Of a stretch of 39,472 nucleotides of DNA, positions 8,530 through 16,742 are shown one piece after another. The notes beneath the pieces were generated by a model. That model worked only from the letters and a program-made list of their open reading frames with translations. It searched no databases and was not told the DNA's origin. The DNA comes from JAUVKT01 sp964634565 (GTDB taxonomy: Bacteria > Bacteroidota > Bacteroidia > Bacteroidales > VadinHA17). Position 1 is the stretch's first letter. Each line of letters opens with the position of its first letter. A program made the position numbers and the translations under genes. The stretch is taken from NCBI GenBank assembly GCA_964634565.1, contig CAZWLP010000018.1:1-39472 (forward strand), given 5' to 3'.

Positions 8530-9459
8530 ATGAGCCTAGCAGAAATAGTACAAAGTAGCGGATGGAAGAACTTCATGGCCAAGCTATATGGTATCGGAGC
8601 TTCTGTCGTAATAGTCGGAGCACTCTTTAAAATTCAGCACTACCCGATGGCAGGTCTCTTCCTGTTTGTTGGTCTGTGTACTGAAGCTGTTATCTTTTTC
8701 TTTTCAGCCTTTGAGCCTCTTCACGAGGAACCAGACTGGTCATTGGTATATCCTGAACTTGCAGGAGTACCTGAAGATGAAGAAGAAATGGCATTGCAAG
8801 CCTCAAGATCAGCAGCAGTTCACCACGGTGGTGGTGGCGGCGGTGGCGGATCGGCTGCAATTGCAAAGTTTGATGAGTTACTGGCAAATGCCGAAATCAC
8901 ACCCGATGTGTTTGAAAGCCTTGGTCAGGGTCTTAAAAAACTAAATAAAACTACATCTAACCTCAATGCAATGGGAGATGTCACTGCAGCTACCAATGAA
9001 TTTGCAGAAAAAATCAAAGGTGCTGCTGATGTTGTAAGTAATCATACTGATAACTTCGTTCAGAAAAGTGAATCCCTCGGTTCTTCTCTTGGTAAACTGG
9101 ATGAGTCATATCAGAATACCGCCCAGATTATAAGCAATACGGGAAGTAACTATCAGCATATGACCGATTCATTGTCTAAAATTGAAGCAGGAGGAAAATC
9201 ATACGAAGAACAGCTTGGTGCTATGAATAAAAATCTATCTGCTTTAAATGCTGTTTATGAACTCCAGCTTAAAGGAGCAAACGAACAGGTTAAAGATGCT
9301 GAAACGCTGATGAAAGGTGTTCAGGGAATGCTGACAAATCTTAAAGACTCAGCTGAAGATGCGCAAAAATATCGCGAACATGTAAGTCAGCTAAACGAAA
9401 ACCTTGCTGCGCTGAATACAGTTTATGGCAATATGCTAAGTGCTATGAACACTAAGTAA
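8530..9459 (+). CDS. gldL: GldL/PorL: inner-membrane motor protein of T9SS/gliding
   Basis: With GldM it forms the proton-motive-force-driven motor that powers T9SS and, where present, gliding. Two transmembrane helices lie near the N-terminus (about 20-36 and 41-61). The second carries Glu52, and Glu62 follows ten residues on, matching the spacing of the functionally important acidic residues of Flavobacterium GldL. The cytoplasmic part is long and helical, with heptad-like Asn/Leu-rich repeats (ALNAVYE, LAALNTVYGN). An unusual run of eight glycines (G100-G107) separates the membrane part from the helical part. 309 aa; gldM starts 35 bp later. Confidence 0.94.
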   Translation: MSLAEIVQSSGWKNFMAKLYGIGASVVIVGALFKIQHYPMAGLFLFVGLCTEAVIFFFSAFEPLHEEPDWSLVYPELAGVPEDEEEMALQASRSAAVHHGGGGGGGGSAAIAKFDELLANAEITPDVFESLGQGLKKLNKTTSNLNAMGDVTAATNEFAEKIKGAADVVSNHTDNFVQKSESLGSSLGKLDESYQNTAQIISNTGSNYQHMTDSLSKIEAGGKSYEEQLGAMNKNLSALNAVYELQLKGANEQVKDAETLMKGVQGMLTNLKDSAEDAQKYREHVSQLNENLAALNTVYGNMLSAMNTK

Positions 9460-9494
9460 TCAATATTTCTTTAACCTAAACCACCCTCCAGAAT

Positions 9495-11135
9495 ATGGGA
9501 CACGGAAAAGAAACCCCGCGGCAAAAAATGATCGGCATGATGTACCTGGTGCTTACAGCAATGTTAGCTCTGAACGTGTCGAAAGAAGCTGTGGAAGCAT
9601 TTAAAAAAGTCGATAATGGTCTTTCCAAGACCGTAGTCAACTATGAAAAGAAAAATAACCTTACCTACGAAGAGTTTGAACGCGCCTTCAGCGAGAATCC
9701 TGTTAAGGCAGGCCCGTGGAGGTCAAAGGCCGTAGAGCTTAAAAAACGTGCCGACGAACTCTTTGATTATATGCAGGATATAAAGATTGAGATAATCTAT
9801 GAAGCTGAAGGAGAAGATACTGAAGCTGTTGAAGGAAGAGAAGTGCATATCGATCACGTCGAGAAAATCGATGAGAATAATATCCCATCTCAGATTCTTA
9901 TAGGAGACGACGAGAATGGGAAGGCGAATAATATCCGCGCACTGATAAACGACTACCGGGAGTTTCTGATTGAAACTATTGACGGTGGCAACGTTACGGT
10001 CGAACAGTCTGTAATTGAAAGTCTAAATACCGACGATGCAAAAGCTCCAGACGGAGCGGTCGAAAGATGGGAGAATAATACCTTCCACGCACTGCCTCTT
10101 GTAGCCGTTATTACAATTCTTTCAAAACTGCAGGTTGATGTGCGAAATGCCGAAACAGATGTTCTGAACTTCCTCTACAATCAGATCGACGCATCATCAT
10201 TTAAGTTTAACAAGCTTGTGCCAACAGTAATTACCAATTCCTCATATGTTACCCGTGGTAATCAATATCAGGCCTCTGTTTTTATCGCCGCTACCGATAC
10301 AACAAAGACGCCTGAAATTATGGTCGGACGATACGACTCCACTATTAATGCCGACGGAACAGTTACTTACCAGATGGTTGGCGACTATGAAACTCTAGAA
10401 GTAGACGACCAGGGTCGTGGTATTTACAGGCAAACTGCCTCATCAATAGGACCCAAGAACTGGGGCGGACTGATTAATATGGATGCTCCCGACGGAACAG
10501 TTGTTAGCTATCCTTTCAGAGCCAGCTATAGTGTTGGTGCGCCTAATGTGGTTGTTTCAGCAACTGCCATGAATGTGCTTTATGTTGGAATCGATAACCC
10601 GATAAATATTTCTGTGCCCGGCGTGGGTTCAGGAAATATATCAGCAAGCATGACAAATGGTACCATTAAGAGAGGCAGACTGGAAGGCTACAGGGGCGAA
10701 TGGATTGCAACACCTACCACACCTGGCCAGGAAGCAGCAATTACTGTAAGCTCAGTATCTAATGGTGAAAGACAAAGATCACCTGCCGTACCGTTCAGAG
10801 TGCAAACTATTCCGCCACCGGTTGCAAAATTTGCAGGTGTTATTGCCGACGGAGCAGTATCCAAGGCTATAGCTCTGGCACAACAGGGTGTATTTGCCGA
10901 ACAGCCCGACTTCCTGTTCGACCTTGATTATACTGTTACTAAATTTACTATGACCATTACACAGCGTGGATTTGACCGTGTAGCATCGTCAACAAATAAC
11001 AGGGTAACAGCCCAGCAGAGGGAACTTATCCAGGCTCTTAACCGCGGACAAAAGCTCTATATCACTGATATTTGGGCAGTCGGACCGGATAATAAGCCAA
11101 GTAAGATTCCTCCGATAATTCTAACAATAAATTAA
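9495..11135 (+). CDS. gldM: GldM/PorM: T9SS motor shaft protein
   Basis: A single N-terminal transmembrane helix (PRQKMIGMMYLVLTAMLALN, about residues 8-27) anchors the protein in the inner membrane with GldL. The large periplasmic part, dimeric in known structures, contacts the GldK/GldN ring. Visible family signatures are the N-terminal MGHGKETPRQKMIGMMYLVL, the helical first periplasmic domain, then beta-rich Ig-like domains with VVSATAMNVLYVGIDNPINI and a C-terminal domain ending in the KIPPIILTI strand. 546 aa, slightly longer than typical. gldN begins 13 bp after the stop, so translation is probably coupled. Confidence 0.95.
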   Translation: MGHGKETPRQKMIGMMYLVLTAMLALNVSKEAVEAFKKVDNGLSKTVVNYEKKNNLTYEEFERAFSENPVKAGPWRSKAVELKKRADELFDYMQDIKIEIIYEAEGEDTEAVEGREVHIDHVEKIDENNIPSQILIGDDENGKANNIRALINDYREFLIETIDGGNVTVEQSVIESLNTDDAKAPDGAVERWENNTFHALPLVAVITILSKLQVDVRNAETDVLNFLYNQIDASSFKFNKLVPTVITNSSYVTRGNQYQASVFIAATDTTKTPEIMVGRYDSTINADGTVTYQMVGDYETLEVDDQGRGIYRQTASSIGPKNWGGLINMDAPDGTVVSYPFRASYSVGAPNVVVSATAMNVLYVGIDNPINISVPGVGSGNISASMTNGTIKRGRLEGYRGEWIATPTTPGQEAAITVSSVSNGERQRSPAVPFRVQTIPPPVAKFAGVIADGAVSKAIALAQQGVFAEQPDFLFDLDYTVTKFTMTITQRGFDRVASSTNNRVTAQQRELIQALNRGQKLYITDIWAVGPDNKPSKIPPIILTIN

Positions 11136-11148
11136 TTGATATACTACC

Positions 11149-11970
11149 ATGAAGAGATTTGTTCTATTTAGCCTACTTGCGCTTTTCATCTCAACAGCTG
11201 TATTCAGTCAGTCTTTTGGCGATATATATGAGAAATCTATCGAAAATAACGAGGCAATCCCCTATCCTTATCTGCGTGAAGCAGATGTTATCTGGTCAAA
11301 AAGGATTACAAGGATGGTTGATATGAGAGAGAAAATGAACCTCCCTCTCTATTACCCAACTTTACCTACATCAGATGGCAGGATGAGTCTTATCAGTATT
11401 ATAATGGGTGAGATTAAAGCCGGGGCACTGAATGCGTTCGATCCGAATAATATGAACGTAAATGTAACCTATTCCGATATTGAGCTTAAACTCGGAGCAG
11501 GGTCTGACACAACAACAATCCAGACAATGTCAGGAGCCTTCAGGGATACCGTTATTGTGAGGGAATCTCACCCGGAAGAAGTATTACAGATGCAGATTCT
11601 TGAAGAATGGTACTTCGATAAGAAGCACTCCAGGATGGATGTCAGGATAATCGGCCTCTGCCCGATCAGGGTCTTTTTTGATCAGCAACTGGGTCGTACT
11701 TCCCGCCGACAGCTATTCTGGGTTAAATATAACGATTTCAGAGATGCATTTGCAAGACATGAAGCCTATAACAGGTTTAATGATGCCCAGAGAATTTCCT
11801 ATGACGACCTGTTTATGCAGCGTCGCTTCTCAAGCGTTATCTATGCTGAATCGAATGTATATGACGACAGGCAAATAAATGAGTACAAGGTTGGAAAAGA
11901 TGTACTATATGAGGCTGAAAAGATCAAAAATGAACTGCAGGAATTTGAACACGACCTGTGGGAATACTAA
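11149..11970 (+). CDS. gldN: GldN/PorN: T9SS periplasmic ring protein
   Basis: The periplasmic partner of GldK in the T9SS ring. A cleavable signal peptide (MKRFVLFSLLALFISTAVFSQ) is followed by family features: EADVIWSKRITRMVDMREKMN, LPLYYP, and later EEWYFDKKHSRMDVRIIGLCP with LFWVKYNDFRDAFARHEAYN. At 273 aa it is near the short end of the family. It is the last gene of the operon; only one copy is present, unlike the gldN/gldO pair of Flavobacterium johnsoniae. An intrinsic terminator lies 25 bp downstream. Confidence 0.94.
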   Translation: MKRFVLFSLLALFISTAVFSQSFGDIYEKSIENNEAIPYPYLREADVIWSKRITRMVDMREKMNLPLYYPTLPTSDGRMSLISIIMGEIKAGALNAFDPNNMNVNVTYSDIELKLGAGSDTTTIQTMSGAFRDTVIVRESHPEEVLQMQILEEWYFDKKHSRMDVRIIGLCPIRVFFDQQLGRTSRRQLFWVKYNDFRDAFARHEAYNRFNDAQRISYDDLFMQRRFSSVIYAESNVYDDRQINEYKVGKDVLYEAEKIKNELQEFEHDLWEY

Positions 11971-11995
11971 GAGATAGCAACAGCTAACTAATATA

Positions 11996-12027
11996 AAAGG
12001 TGCTCAATATTGGGCACCTTTCTTTTT
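11996..12027 (+). terminator. Intrinsic terminator of the porP-gldKLMN operon, possibly bidirectional
   Basis: AAAGGTGCTCA (11996-12006) pairs with TGGGCACCTTT (12011-12021) around an ATAT loop: an 11-bp stem with one G-T pair. It is followed by TCTTTTT. On the minus strand the hairpin is followed by TATATT, so it may also stop transcripts from the convergent guanylyltransferase gene. Confidence 0.88.
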
Positions 12028-12050
12028 ATAATAAAGTGTAACTGTTTATT

Positions 12051-12118
12051 GGTTATTTGCTCCTTTCAGTCGCGTTATTAGTAATTAACGGTGAGCGCAG
12101 CGAACCCATTAACTACAA
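12051..12118. repeat. Dispersed intergenic repeat, copy B
   Basis: Positions 12051-12080 read on the minus strand give TAATAACGCGAC then GGAGCAA-TAAC with small differences from the copy at 31355-31384; about 26 of 30 positions agree. It is followed by aattaacggtgagcgcagcg, which resembles the element at 1-49. Non-coding, between convergent transcription units; the last bases run into the 3' end of the guanylyltransferase gene. Confidence 0.6.
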
Positions 12119-13198
12119 ATACTCCTCCCCTCCTTTTTCCCTTATATCGTCAATATACTTTTTAATATTCTGCTCCTCTTCCCTTCGTACAACGAGAAGA
12201 ACATCACCGGCATCAACCACAATATAATCATTAAGGCCCTGCAATACTGCTACCTTGCCCTTTGGCAACTTAACAATGCTGTTTTTTAGTTCGTAGCCAA
12301 AGACAGAATCCATATCACCGCTGTTACCTTCGCGGTCGATGGCATAATGACCCGGAAGTGAGCCCCAGGTACCGAGATCAGACCAGCCAAACTCGGTGCA
12401 CTTAACAAATACATTATCAGCCTTCTCCATTATCCCGTAGTCGATAGATATACTTGAACATTCCGAATAGACCCTTCCAATAATATCATCTTCCTTATCT
12501 GTGCCGAATGCTTCACTATACTCATCAAAAGTAGTATATATATCAGGAAGGTATTTTTCGAATGCATTAATTATGGTCTTTGCTTTCCAGAAAAATATCC
12601 CTGAGTTCCAGAAGAAATCACCGCTGGCCAAAAATACCTCTGCCAGCTCCCTGTCGGGCTTCTCTGTAAATGTTTTAACCTGCATCAGACAATCATATCC
12701 CTTAACCGGCTTCTTCATATTTGCCTGTATATACCCGTAGCCTGTCTCAGGCCTGTCAGGACGGATACCCAGGGTAAGTAATGAGTCGTTGCTGGCAACA
12801 AAATCAAAACTCTCATTTATTACGGCCCTGAAATTCTCAACATCCATAATATGATGATCGGCCGGACTAACAACCATCAGCGCCTCGGGATCCCGGCTGA
12901 ATATTCTGAAAGCAGCATATGCTATACAGGGTGCTGTATTTCTACGCATAGGCTCTGCCAGTACATTATCGGCGGGTATATCGACCTGCTCCATTATCAG
13001 GTCCCTGTGTTCTTCGCTGGTAACAACGTAAATATTCTCCTTCGGACATAATCCACCAAAACGACTTACCGTATCCTGGATAAGGGTGGTTCCCCTGTTA
13101 AGGATATCCAGAAACTGCTTTGGTTTCTCATCACGACTTAAAGGCCAAAAACGTGTACCAATACCTCCGGCCATGATTACTATATACCTGTTATTCAT
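12113..13198 (-). CDS. manC: Mannose-1-phosphate guanylyltransferase
   Basis: Makes GDP-mannose from mannose-1-phosphate and GTP for surface polysaccharide and glycoprotein synthesis. The nucleotidyltransferase signature is MAGGIGTRFWPLSRDEKPKQ (residues 9-28). Also visible are the VVSPADHHI segment, PETGYGYIQ, the FTEKPD motif and FFWNSGIFFWKA. The 361-aa length corresponds to the nucleotidyltransferase domain plus the short left-handed helix tail, without the C-terminal phosphomannose isomerase domain of bifunctional enzymes. It stands alone between the T9SS operon and the MlaEF pair. A perfect -7 box lies 32 nt upstream. Confidence 0.95.
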   Translation of the reverse strand: MNNRYIVIMAGGIGTRFWPLSRDEKPKQFLDILNRGTTLIQDTVSRFGGLCPKENIYVVTSEEHRDLIMEQVDIPADNVLAEPMRRNTAPCIAYAAFRIFSRDPEALMVVSPADHHIMDVENFRAVINESFDFVASNDSLLTLGIRPDRPETGYGYIQANMKKPVKGYDCLMQVKTFTEKPDRELAEVFLASGDFFWNSGIFFWKAKTIINAFEKYLPDIYTTFDEYSEAFGTDKEDDIIGRVYSECSSISIDYGIMEKADNVFVKCTEFGWSDLGTWGSLPGHYAIDREGNSGDMDSVFGYELKNSIVKLPKGKVAVLQGLNDYIVVDAGDVLLVVRREEEQNIKKYIDDIREKGGEEYL

Positions 13199-13229
13199 TT
13201 TTTTGATTTGACATTGGTGATTTCTAGAA

Positions 13230-13237
13230 CAAATATA
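13230..13237 (-). promoter_or_regulatory. -7 promoter element for manC
   Basis: TATATTTG on the minus strand, a perfect TAnnTTTG, 32 nt before the start codon. At the ideal -33 position the triplet is ATG rather than TTG. Confidence 0.5.
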
Positions 13238-13342
13238 ACAATTTATAGTATTTAAGCATTGATGTGTTTAACTGCTGGTCCGTATTAAACTTTTACTAAT
13301 TAACAATAAAAACACCTCAACAAATTTTGGTACTTTTATACT

Positions 13343-14083
13343 ATGAACCTTTTCTCCCATATCGGAGCCTACTTAATAATGATGGGCAAGGTGTTCTCCA
13401 GACCCGAGAAGACACGTGTTTATTTCAGGCAGACAATAAACGAATTTATGCTTATCGGAATAAACTCTATCGGTATAGTTGCAATCATCTCTATATTTAT
13501 GGGTGCGGTTATTACCCTGCAGACAGCTTATAATACCGAAAACCCCATTTACCCGGTCTACCTGATCGGACTGGGATGCCGCGATATGATTATCCTTGAG
13601 TTCTCTTCTACCATGGTTGCCCTTATCCTGGCAGGTAAGGTAGGCTCCAGCATTTCATCATCTATTGGGACAATGAGGGTGACCGAACAGATAGATGCAC
13701 TCGAGATGATGGGAGTAAACACCTCTTCCTACCTTGTCTTACCCAAGATAATTGCTTCTGTCCTGTTTAATCCCCTACTCACCCTTCTCAGCATTATGCT
13801 GGGTATTTTAGGAGGCTGGGCTGCCGGAGTTTTTACCGGGGTAATCGGTTCCGAAGATTTTATCTACGGCATACAGTATGCTTTTATCCCCTACTACGTT
13901 ACCTACTCACTGATTAAAACTGTTGTCTTTGCATTTATTATAACAACAGTATCGGCCTACCAGGGGTATAATGTAAAGGGTGGCTCCCTCGATGTGGGCA
14001 AAGCAAGTACCCGTGCCGTTGTTTACAGCTGCATCCTTATATTGCTGTTTAACGTAATTCTTACCCAGCTCTTATTATCATGA
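13343..14083 (+). CDS. mlaE: MlaE-type phospholipid ABC transporter permease
   Basis: An inner-membrane permease of the Mla/MCE lipid-transport class. It is 246 aa with about five hydrophobic segments. Characteristic features are the N-terminal amphipathic part (FRQTINEFMLIGINSIGIVAIIS), FMGAVITLQTAYNTE, GLGCRDMIILEFSSTMVALILAGKVGSS, and TEQIDALEMMGVNTSSYLVLPK. The stop overlaps the start of the ATPase gene by 4 bp (ATGA at 14080-14083), so the pair is translationally coupled. A TACTTTTA box at 13331-13338 is almost on the ATG, which would mean a leaderless or nearly leaderless mRNA if used. No MlaD gene is adjacent. Confidence 0.92.
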   Translation: MNLFSHIGAYLIMMGKVFSRPEKTRVYFRQTINEFMLIGINSIGIVAIISIFMGAVITLQTAYNTENPIYPVYLIGLGCRDMIILEFSSTMVALILAGKVGSSISSSIGTMRVTEQIDALEMMGVNTSSYLVLPKIIASVLFNPLLTLLSIMLGILGGWAAGVFTGVIGSEDFIYGIQYAFIPYYVTYSLIKTVVFAFIITTVSAYQGYNVKGGSLDVGKASTRAVVYSCILILLFNVILTQLLLS

Positions 14084-14832
14084 TAGAACTTAAAAACATA
14101 TATAAATCCTTTAACGGGGAAGACGTTCTAAGTGATATATCACTCATCTTTGAGAAAGGCAAGACCAACCTGATAATAGGCAGAAGCGGATCGGGTAAGA
14201 CTGTACTGCTTAAATCCATCGTGGGATTACACGATATCGACAGAGGTGAAATATGGTACGACAAGGTGCTTTTTAACCAGCTCGACCACTCCGGAAAAAG
14301 AACGATTAGACAAAAAATAGGCATGCTCTTCCAGGGATCTGCTCTCTTCGACACAATGACAGTTGAGGAAAATGTAAGGTTCCCGATGGATATGTTTACA
14401 GATAAATCTTATGAAGAAAAATCAGACCGGGCTAATGCCTGCCTTGCCAGGGTTAATATTATAAACTCAAACAAGATGTCTCCCTCAGAGTTATCAGGAG
14501 GCATGCAAAAAAGAGTCGCTATAGCCAGGGCAATTGCACTTAACCCTGAATACCTGTTTTGCGACGAACCCAATTCCGGTCTCGATCCTAAAACAGCTAT
14601 ACTTATCGATAACCTGATTAAAGAAATTACCGAGGAGTTTAATATGACAACCATAGTCAATACTCACGACATGAACTCGGTTATGGAAATAGGCGAAAAA
14701 GTTGTGTTTATTAGTCGTGGAGCGAAAATGTGGGAAGGAACAAAAGAAGAAATACTCGATTCAGACTGTACCCCTCTCAACGAATTTGTTTTCGCCACTA
14801 CCCTGGCCAAAAAACTCAGAGGTGAAAAGTGA
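14080..14832 (+). CDS. mlaF: MlaF-type phospholipid ABC transporter ATPase
   Basis: The cytoplasmic ATPase that drives the MlaE permease. Walker A is GRSGSGKT (34-41), the Q-loop is MLFQGSALFD, the ABC signature is LSGGMQKR, Walker B is YLFCDEP with the D-loop SGLDP, and the switch histidine is in VNTHDMNSVM. FQGSALFDTMTVEENV is typical of the MlaF group. 250 aa. In Bacteroidota this ATPase-permease pair commonly stands apart from, or close to, an MCE protein; here the following DNA is a repeat and a convergent operon. Confidence 0.92.
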   Translation: MIELKNIYKSFNGEDVLSDISLIFEKGKTNLIIGRSGSGKTVLLKSIVGLHDIDRGEIWYDKVLFNQLDHSGKRTIRQKIGMLFQGSALFDTMTVEENVRFPMDMFTDKSYEEKSDRANACLARVNIINSNKMSPSELSGGMQKRVAIARAIALNPEYLFCDEPNSGLDPKTAILIDNLIKEITEEFNMTTIVNTHDMNSVMEIGEKVVFISRGAKMWEGTKEEILDSDCTPLNEFVFATTLAKKLRGEK

Positions 14833-14854
14833 GGGCTAAGAGCAAAGCTTGATA

Positions 14855-14871
14855 TTGCTTCTCTGAAGCAA
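14855..14871. other. Short intergenic palindrome (hairpin)
   Basis: TTGCTTC-TCT-GAAGCAA, a perfect 7-bp inverted repeat 22 bp after the mlaF stop. No T-run follows, so it is not a standard intrinsic terminator. It resembles other short palindromes in the gaps of this window. Confidence 0.5.
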
Positions 14872-14900
14872 ATAGTTTAGACGCCTGCTGCCAAGCAATA

Positions 14901-14979
14901 CAAACTCATTCTCAACTCATTCAAACTCATTCTCAACTCATTCAAACTCATTCTCAACTCATTCAAACTCATTCTCAAC
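14901..14979. repeat. 21-bp tandem repeat (3.8 copies)
   Basis: The 21-bp unit is caaactcattct followed by caactcatt. Copies are at 14901-14921, 14922-14942, 14943-14963 and a partial copy at 14964-14979, without mismatches. Each unit is itself built of two related halves ending in ctcatt. It lies between the convergent mlaF and DUF4834 genes and encodes nothing recognisable. Confidence 0.93.
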
Positions 14980-14993
14980 CTTGCCCCACCCTT

Positions 14994-15266
14994 TTACCTG
15001 AAATCCCTAGTCTTATTGCTCTTATCACTCACCCGGCTTGTACCCTTGCCGGTGTGCCCTTCTTCGCCCTTCTCCCTTTGCTCTTTAGCTTCATTGACTT
15101 CTTCAAAGTCAACGTATTCACCTACATCTCTCGACACCCTTCGTTCCTTGCCGCCAGCCTTCATATTGGTATCCTCCTGTCTGGGACCTGACATAAAACC
15201 TCTTATCATCCTAACAATAAGATATATAAGAAAGGCGAATAATAAGAACCTGAATAATACTACCAT
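14994..15266 (-). CDS. DUF4834-family small membrane protein
   Basis: A 90-aa protein with one N-terminal transmembrane helix (VVLFRFLLFAFLIYLIVRMI, about residues 2-21) and a charged, probably disordered cytoplasmic tail. The tail contains RRVSRDVGEYVDFEEVNEAK; the GEYVDFEE element is the mark of DUF4834, a Bacteroidota-restricted family of unknown function. The C-terminus is rich in Lys, Glu and Gly. It is the last gene of a four-gene minus-strand operon, 8 bp after the DUF5723 gene. Confidence 0.75.
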   Translation of the reverse strand: MVVLFRFLLFAFLIYLIVRMIRGFMSGPRQEDTNMKAGGKERRVSRDVGEYVDFEEVNEAKEQREKGEEGHTGKGTSRVSDKSNKTRDFR

Positions 15267-15274
15267 TTTCTTCT

Positions 15275-16741
15275 CTATTCAAGTAACATTGGTTTGTCGC
15301 TGGCCTTCGTCTTTAGTTTGCCAAATACCAGGTTTAGACCAAAGCGAACCGACATATAATCTAACCTGTTTGGGAGGGCAAAACTATTATTACCTGACTC
15401 GGTAAAACTAACCCACGACAGGGGAATTTGATCTACTACAGTATACCACTGTACAGGTCCCAGCTTAACGGCAAATCCAAATCCAAGATTAGCGTAAGAC
15501 CTGTTGGCCATGGTATAGGTCAGCGATGAAGAAAATGCGTCGCCCGCATAAAGAGTACCAGACAGGGATAATGCCTGCGATATGCGACCCTGATTAAATG
15601 TGGTTCTTGAGAGAATACCAACGCCAACAAGATCGATAGGTCTGTACTGAGCTCCAAGAAACAGCTTTGTAGGAAGACCCATATTGAAATTATGATTCCC
15701 ATCTGTCAGCTGAAACGAATTCTTTAATGAATCGCCAAGGTTATCCAGCATATCATCAAACTCCTGTTCTCCCGATATCACATCAGTCAGATCAAAGGCA
15801 TCAAAGGAAAAGTTATTGGTAGCCTGAAGGTTAAACACATCGCTCTTCCATCCAATAAAACCCAGGTCTACAATGCTTGCTGACAGGCTCAGGTTTGGCA
15901 ATAGCTGGTATTCAGCCCCGAAATCAAATGCCAGTCCGGTATTCTTACTATTTAAGATAAGATCAAAGGGATTTACTTCATCTCTGAACTCCACCGAATC
16001 GATCATATTATCATCATTGGTATAGAAGTCGAGCGGTCCTGAAACATTTAATACCAGATCGCTGTGTATGGTATGCGAGAAATCATTTCCGACATCTATA
16101 TCCAATCGCTGATTATCGATGGCTGCGCCGACGCCTCCAAATAATACCTTAAGCCTTCCTCCCACTCTGAGCTTGTCATTAATATTTTTTGAAATTCCAA
16201 CACTCGACTCCATATATTGCATTGCCTTAAAACCCAGTCCGGAGAGATCAATGGTAGATCCCATAAAACTTTCATTACCCTGTAAAATAAGAGTAAATAA
16301 ATCTCTGGGGATATAAGCTGAGGTACTGACCTTCTGCGAAAGACTGAGATCAATATACCAGTCGTTCGAAACAGTAAATCCCAGTCCAAGGATCTGGACA
16401 GATGCATCCATATTTATTTTACCAGTATTGCCAAGACTGTTAAGAAAGGCATCAAGGTCGTAATCAGGATGCAAAATGGTCATTGTAGAGTCTGTCCCGG
16501 GCATTGGCTGGAGCAACTCGTTCAGCCTGAACATATTATTATTAATACTTAAATAGGTGTTCGACAATACGGGCAGCCCAATATAAGTCTTATTTGTCGG
16601 CCTGAATGCCGGGTTGGCCATATTAGCCTGTGGCAGTCCGAGAAAATACATAGTCTGGCTGATCTGTGCCTGCAGAGCTGTACCTGCTGAGAGCAGCAGT
16701 ATAAGTACAATAATATATTTGCTTCTATTCTTTCTCATCAT
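15275..16741 (-). CDS. DUF5723-type outer-membrane beta-barrel protein
   Basis: A 488-aa secreted protein with a signal peptide ending near LQAQ (residue 26), followed by ISQTMYFLGLPQANMANPAF, the start seen in DUF5723 proteins of Bacteroidota. The rest is amphipathic beta-strand sequence with turns (LGLGFTVSNDWYIDLSLSQKVS, VGGRLKVLFGGVG, FDFGAEYQLLPNLSLSASIVDLG) and ends with a strand RFGLNLVFGKLKTK. I infer an outer-membrane barrel related in architecture to PorV/FadL-like proteins. Function unknown. The gene starts 1 bp after the stop of the lipoprotein gene. Two tandem ATGs exist; either could be the start. Confidence 0.75.
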   Translation of the reverse strand: MMRKNRSKYIIVLILLLSAGTALQAQISQTMYFLGLPQANMANPAFRPTNKTYIGLPVLSNTYLSINNNMFRLNELLQPMPGTDSTMTILHPDYDLDAFLNSLGNTGKINMDASVQILGLGFTVSNDWYIDLSLSQKVSTSAYIPRDLFTLILQGNESFMGSTIDLSGLGFKAMQYMESSVGISKNINDKLRVGGRLKVLFGGVGAAIDNQRLDIDVGNDFSHTIHSDLVLNVSGPLDFYTNDDNMIDSVEFRDEVNPFDLILNSKNTGLAFDFGAEYQLLPNLSLSASIVDLGFIGWKSDVFNLQATNNFSFDAFDLTDVISGEQEFDDMLDNLGDSLKNSFQLTDGNHNFNMGLPTKLFLGAQYRPIDLVGVGILSRTTFNQGRISQALSLSGTLYAGDAFSSSLTYTMANRSYANLGFGFAVKLGPVQWYTVVDQIPLSWVSFTESGNNSFALPNRLDYMSVRFGLNLVFGKLKTKASDKPMLLE

Positions 16742-16742
16742 C

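Noticed and set aside
14901..14979. CRISPR array.
   Set aside because: The 21-bp units are directly contiguous with no spacers between them and have no cas genes nearby.
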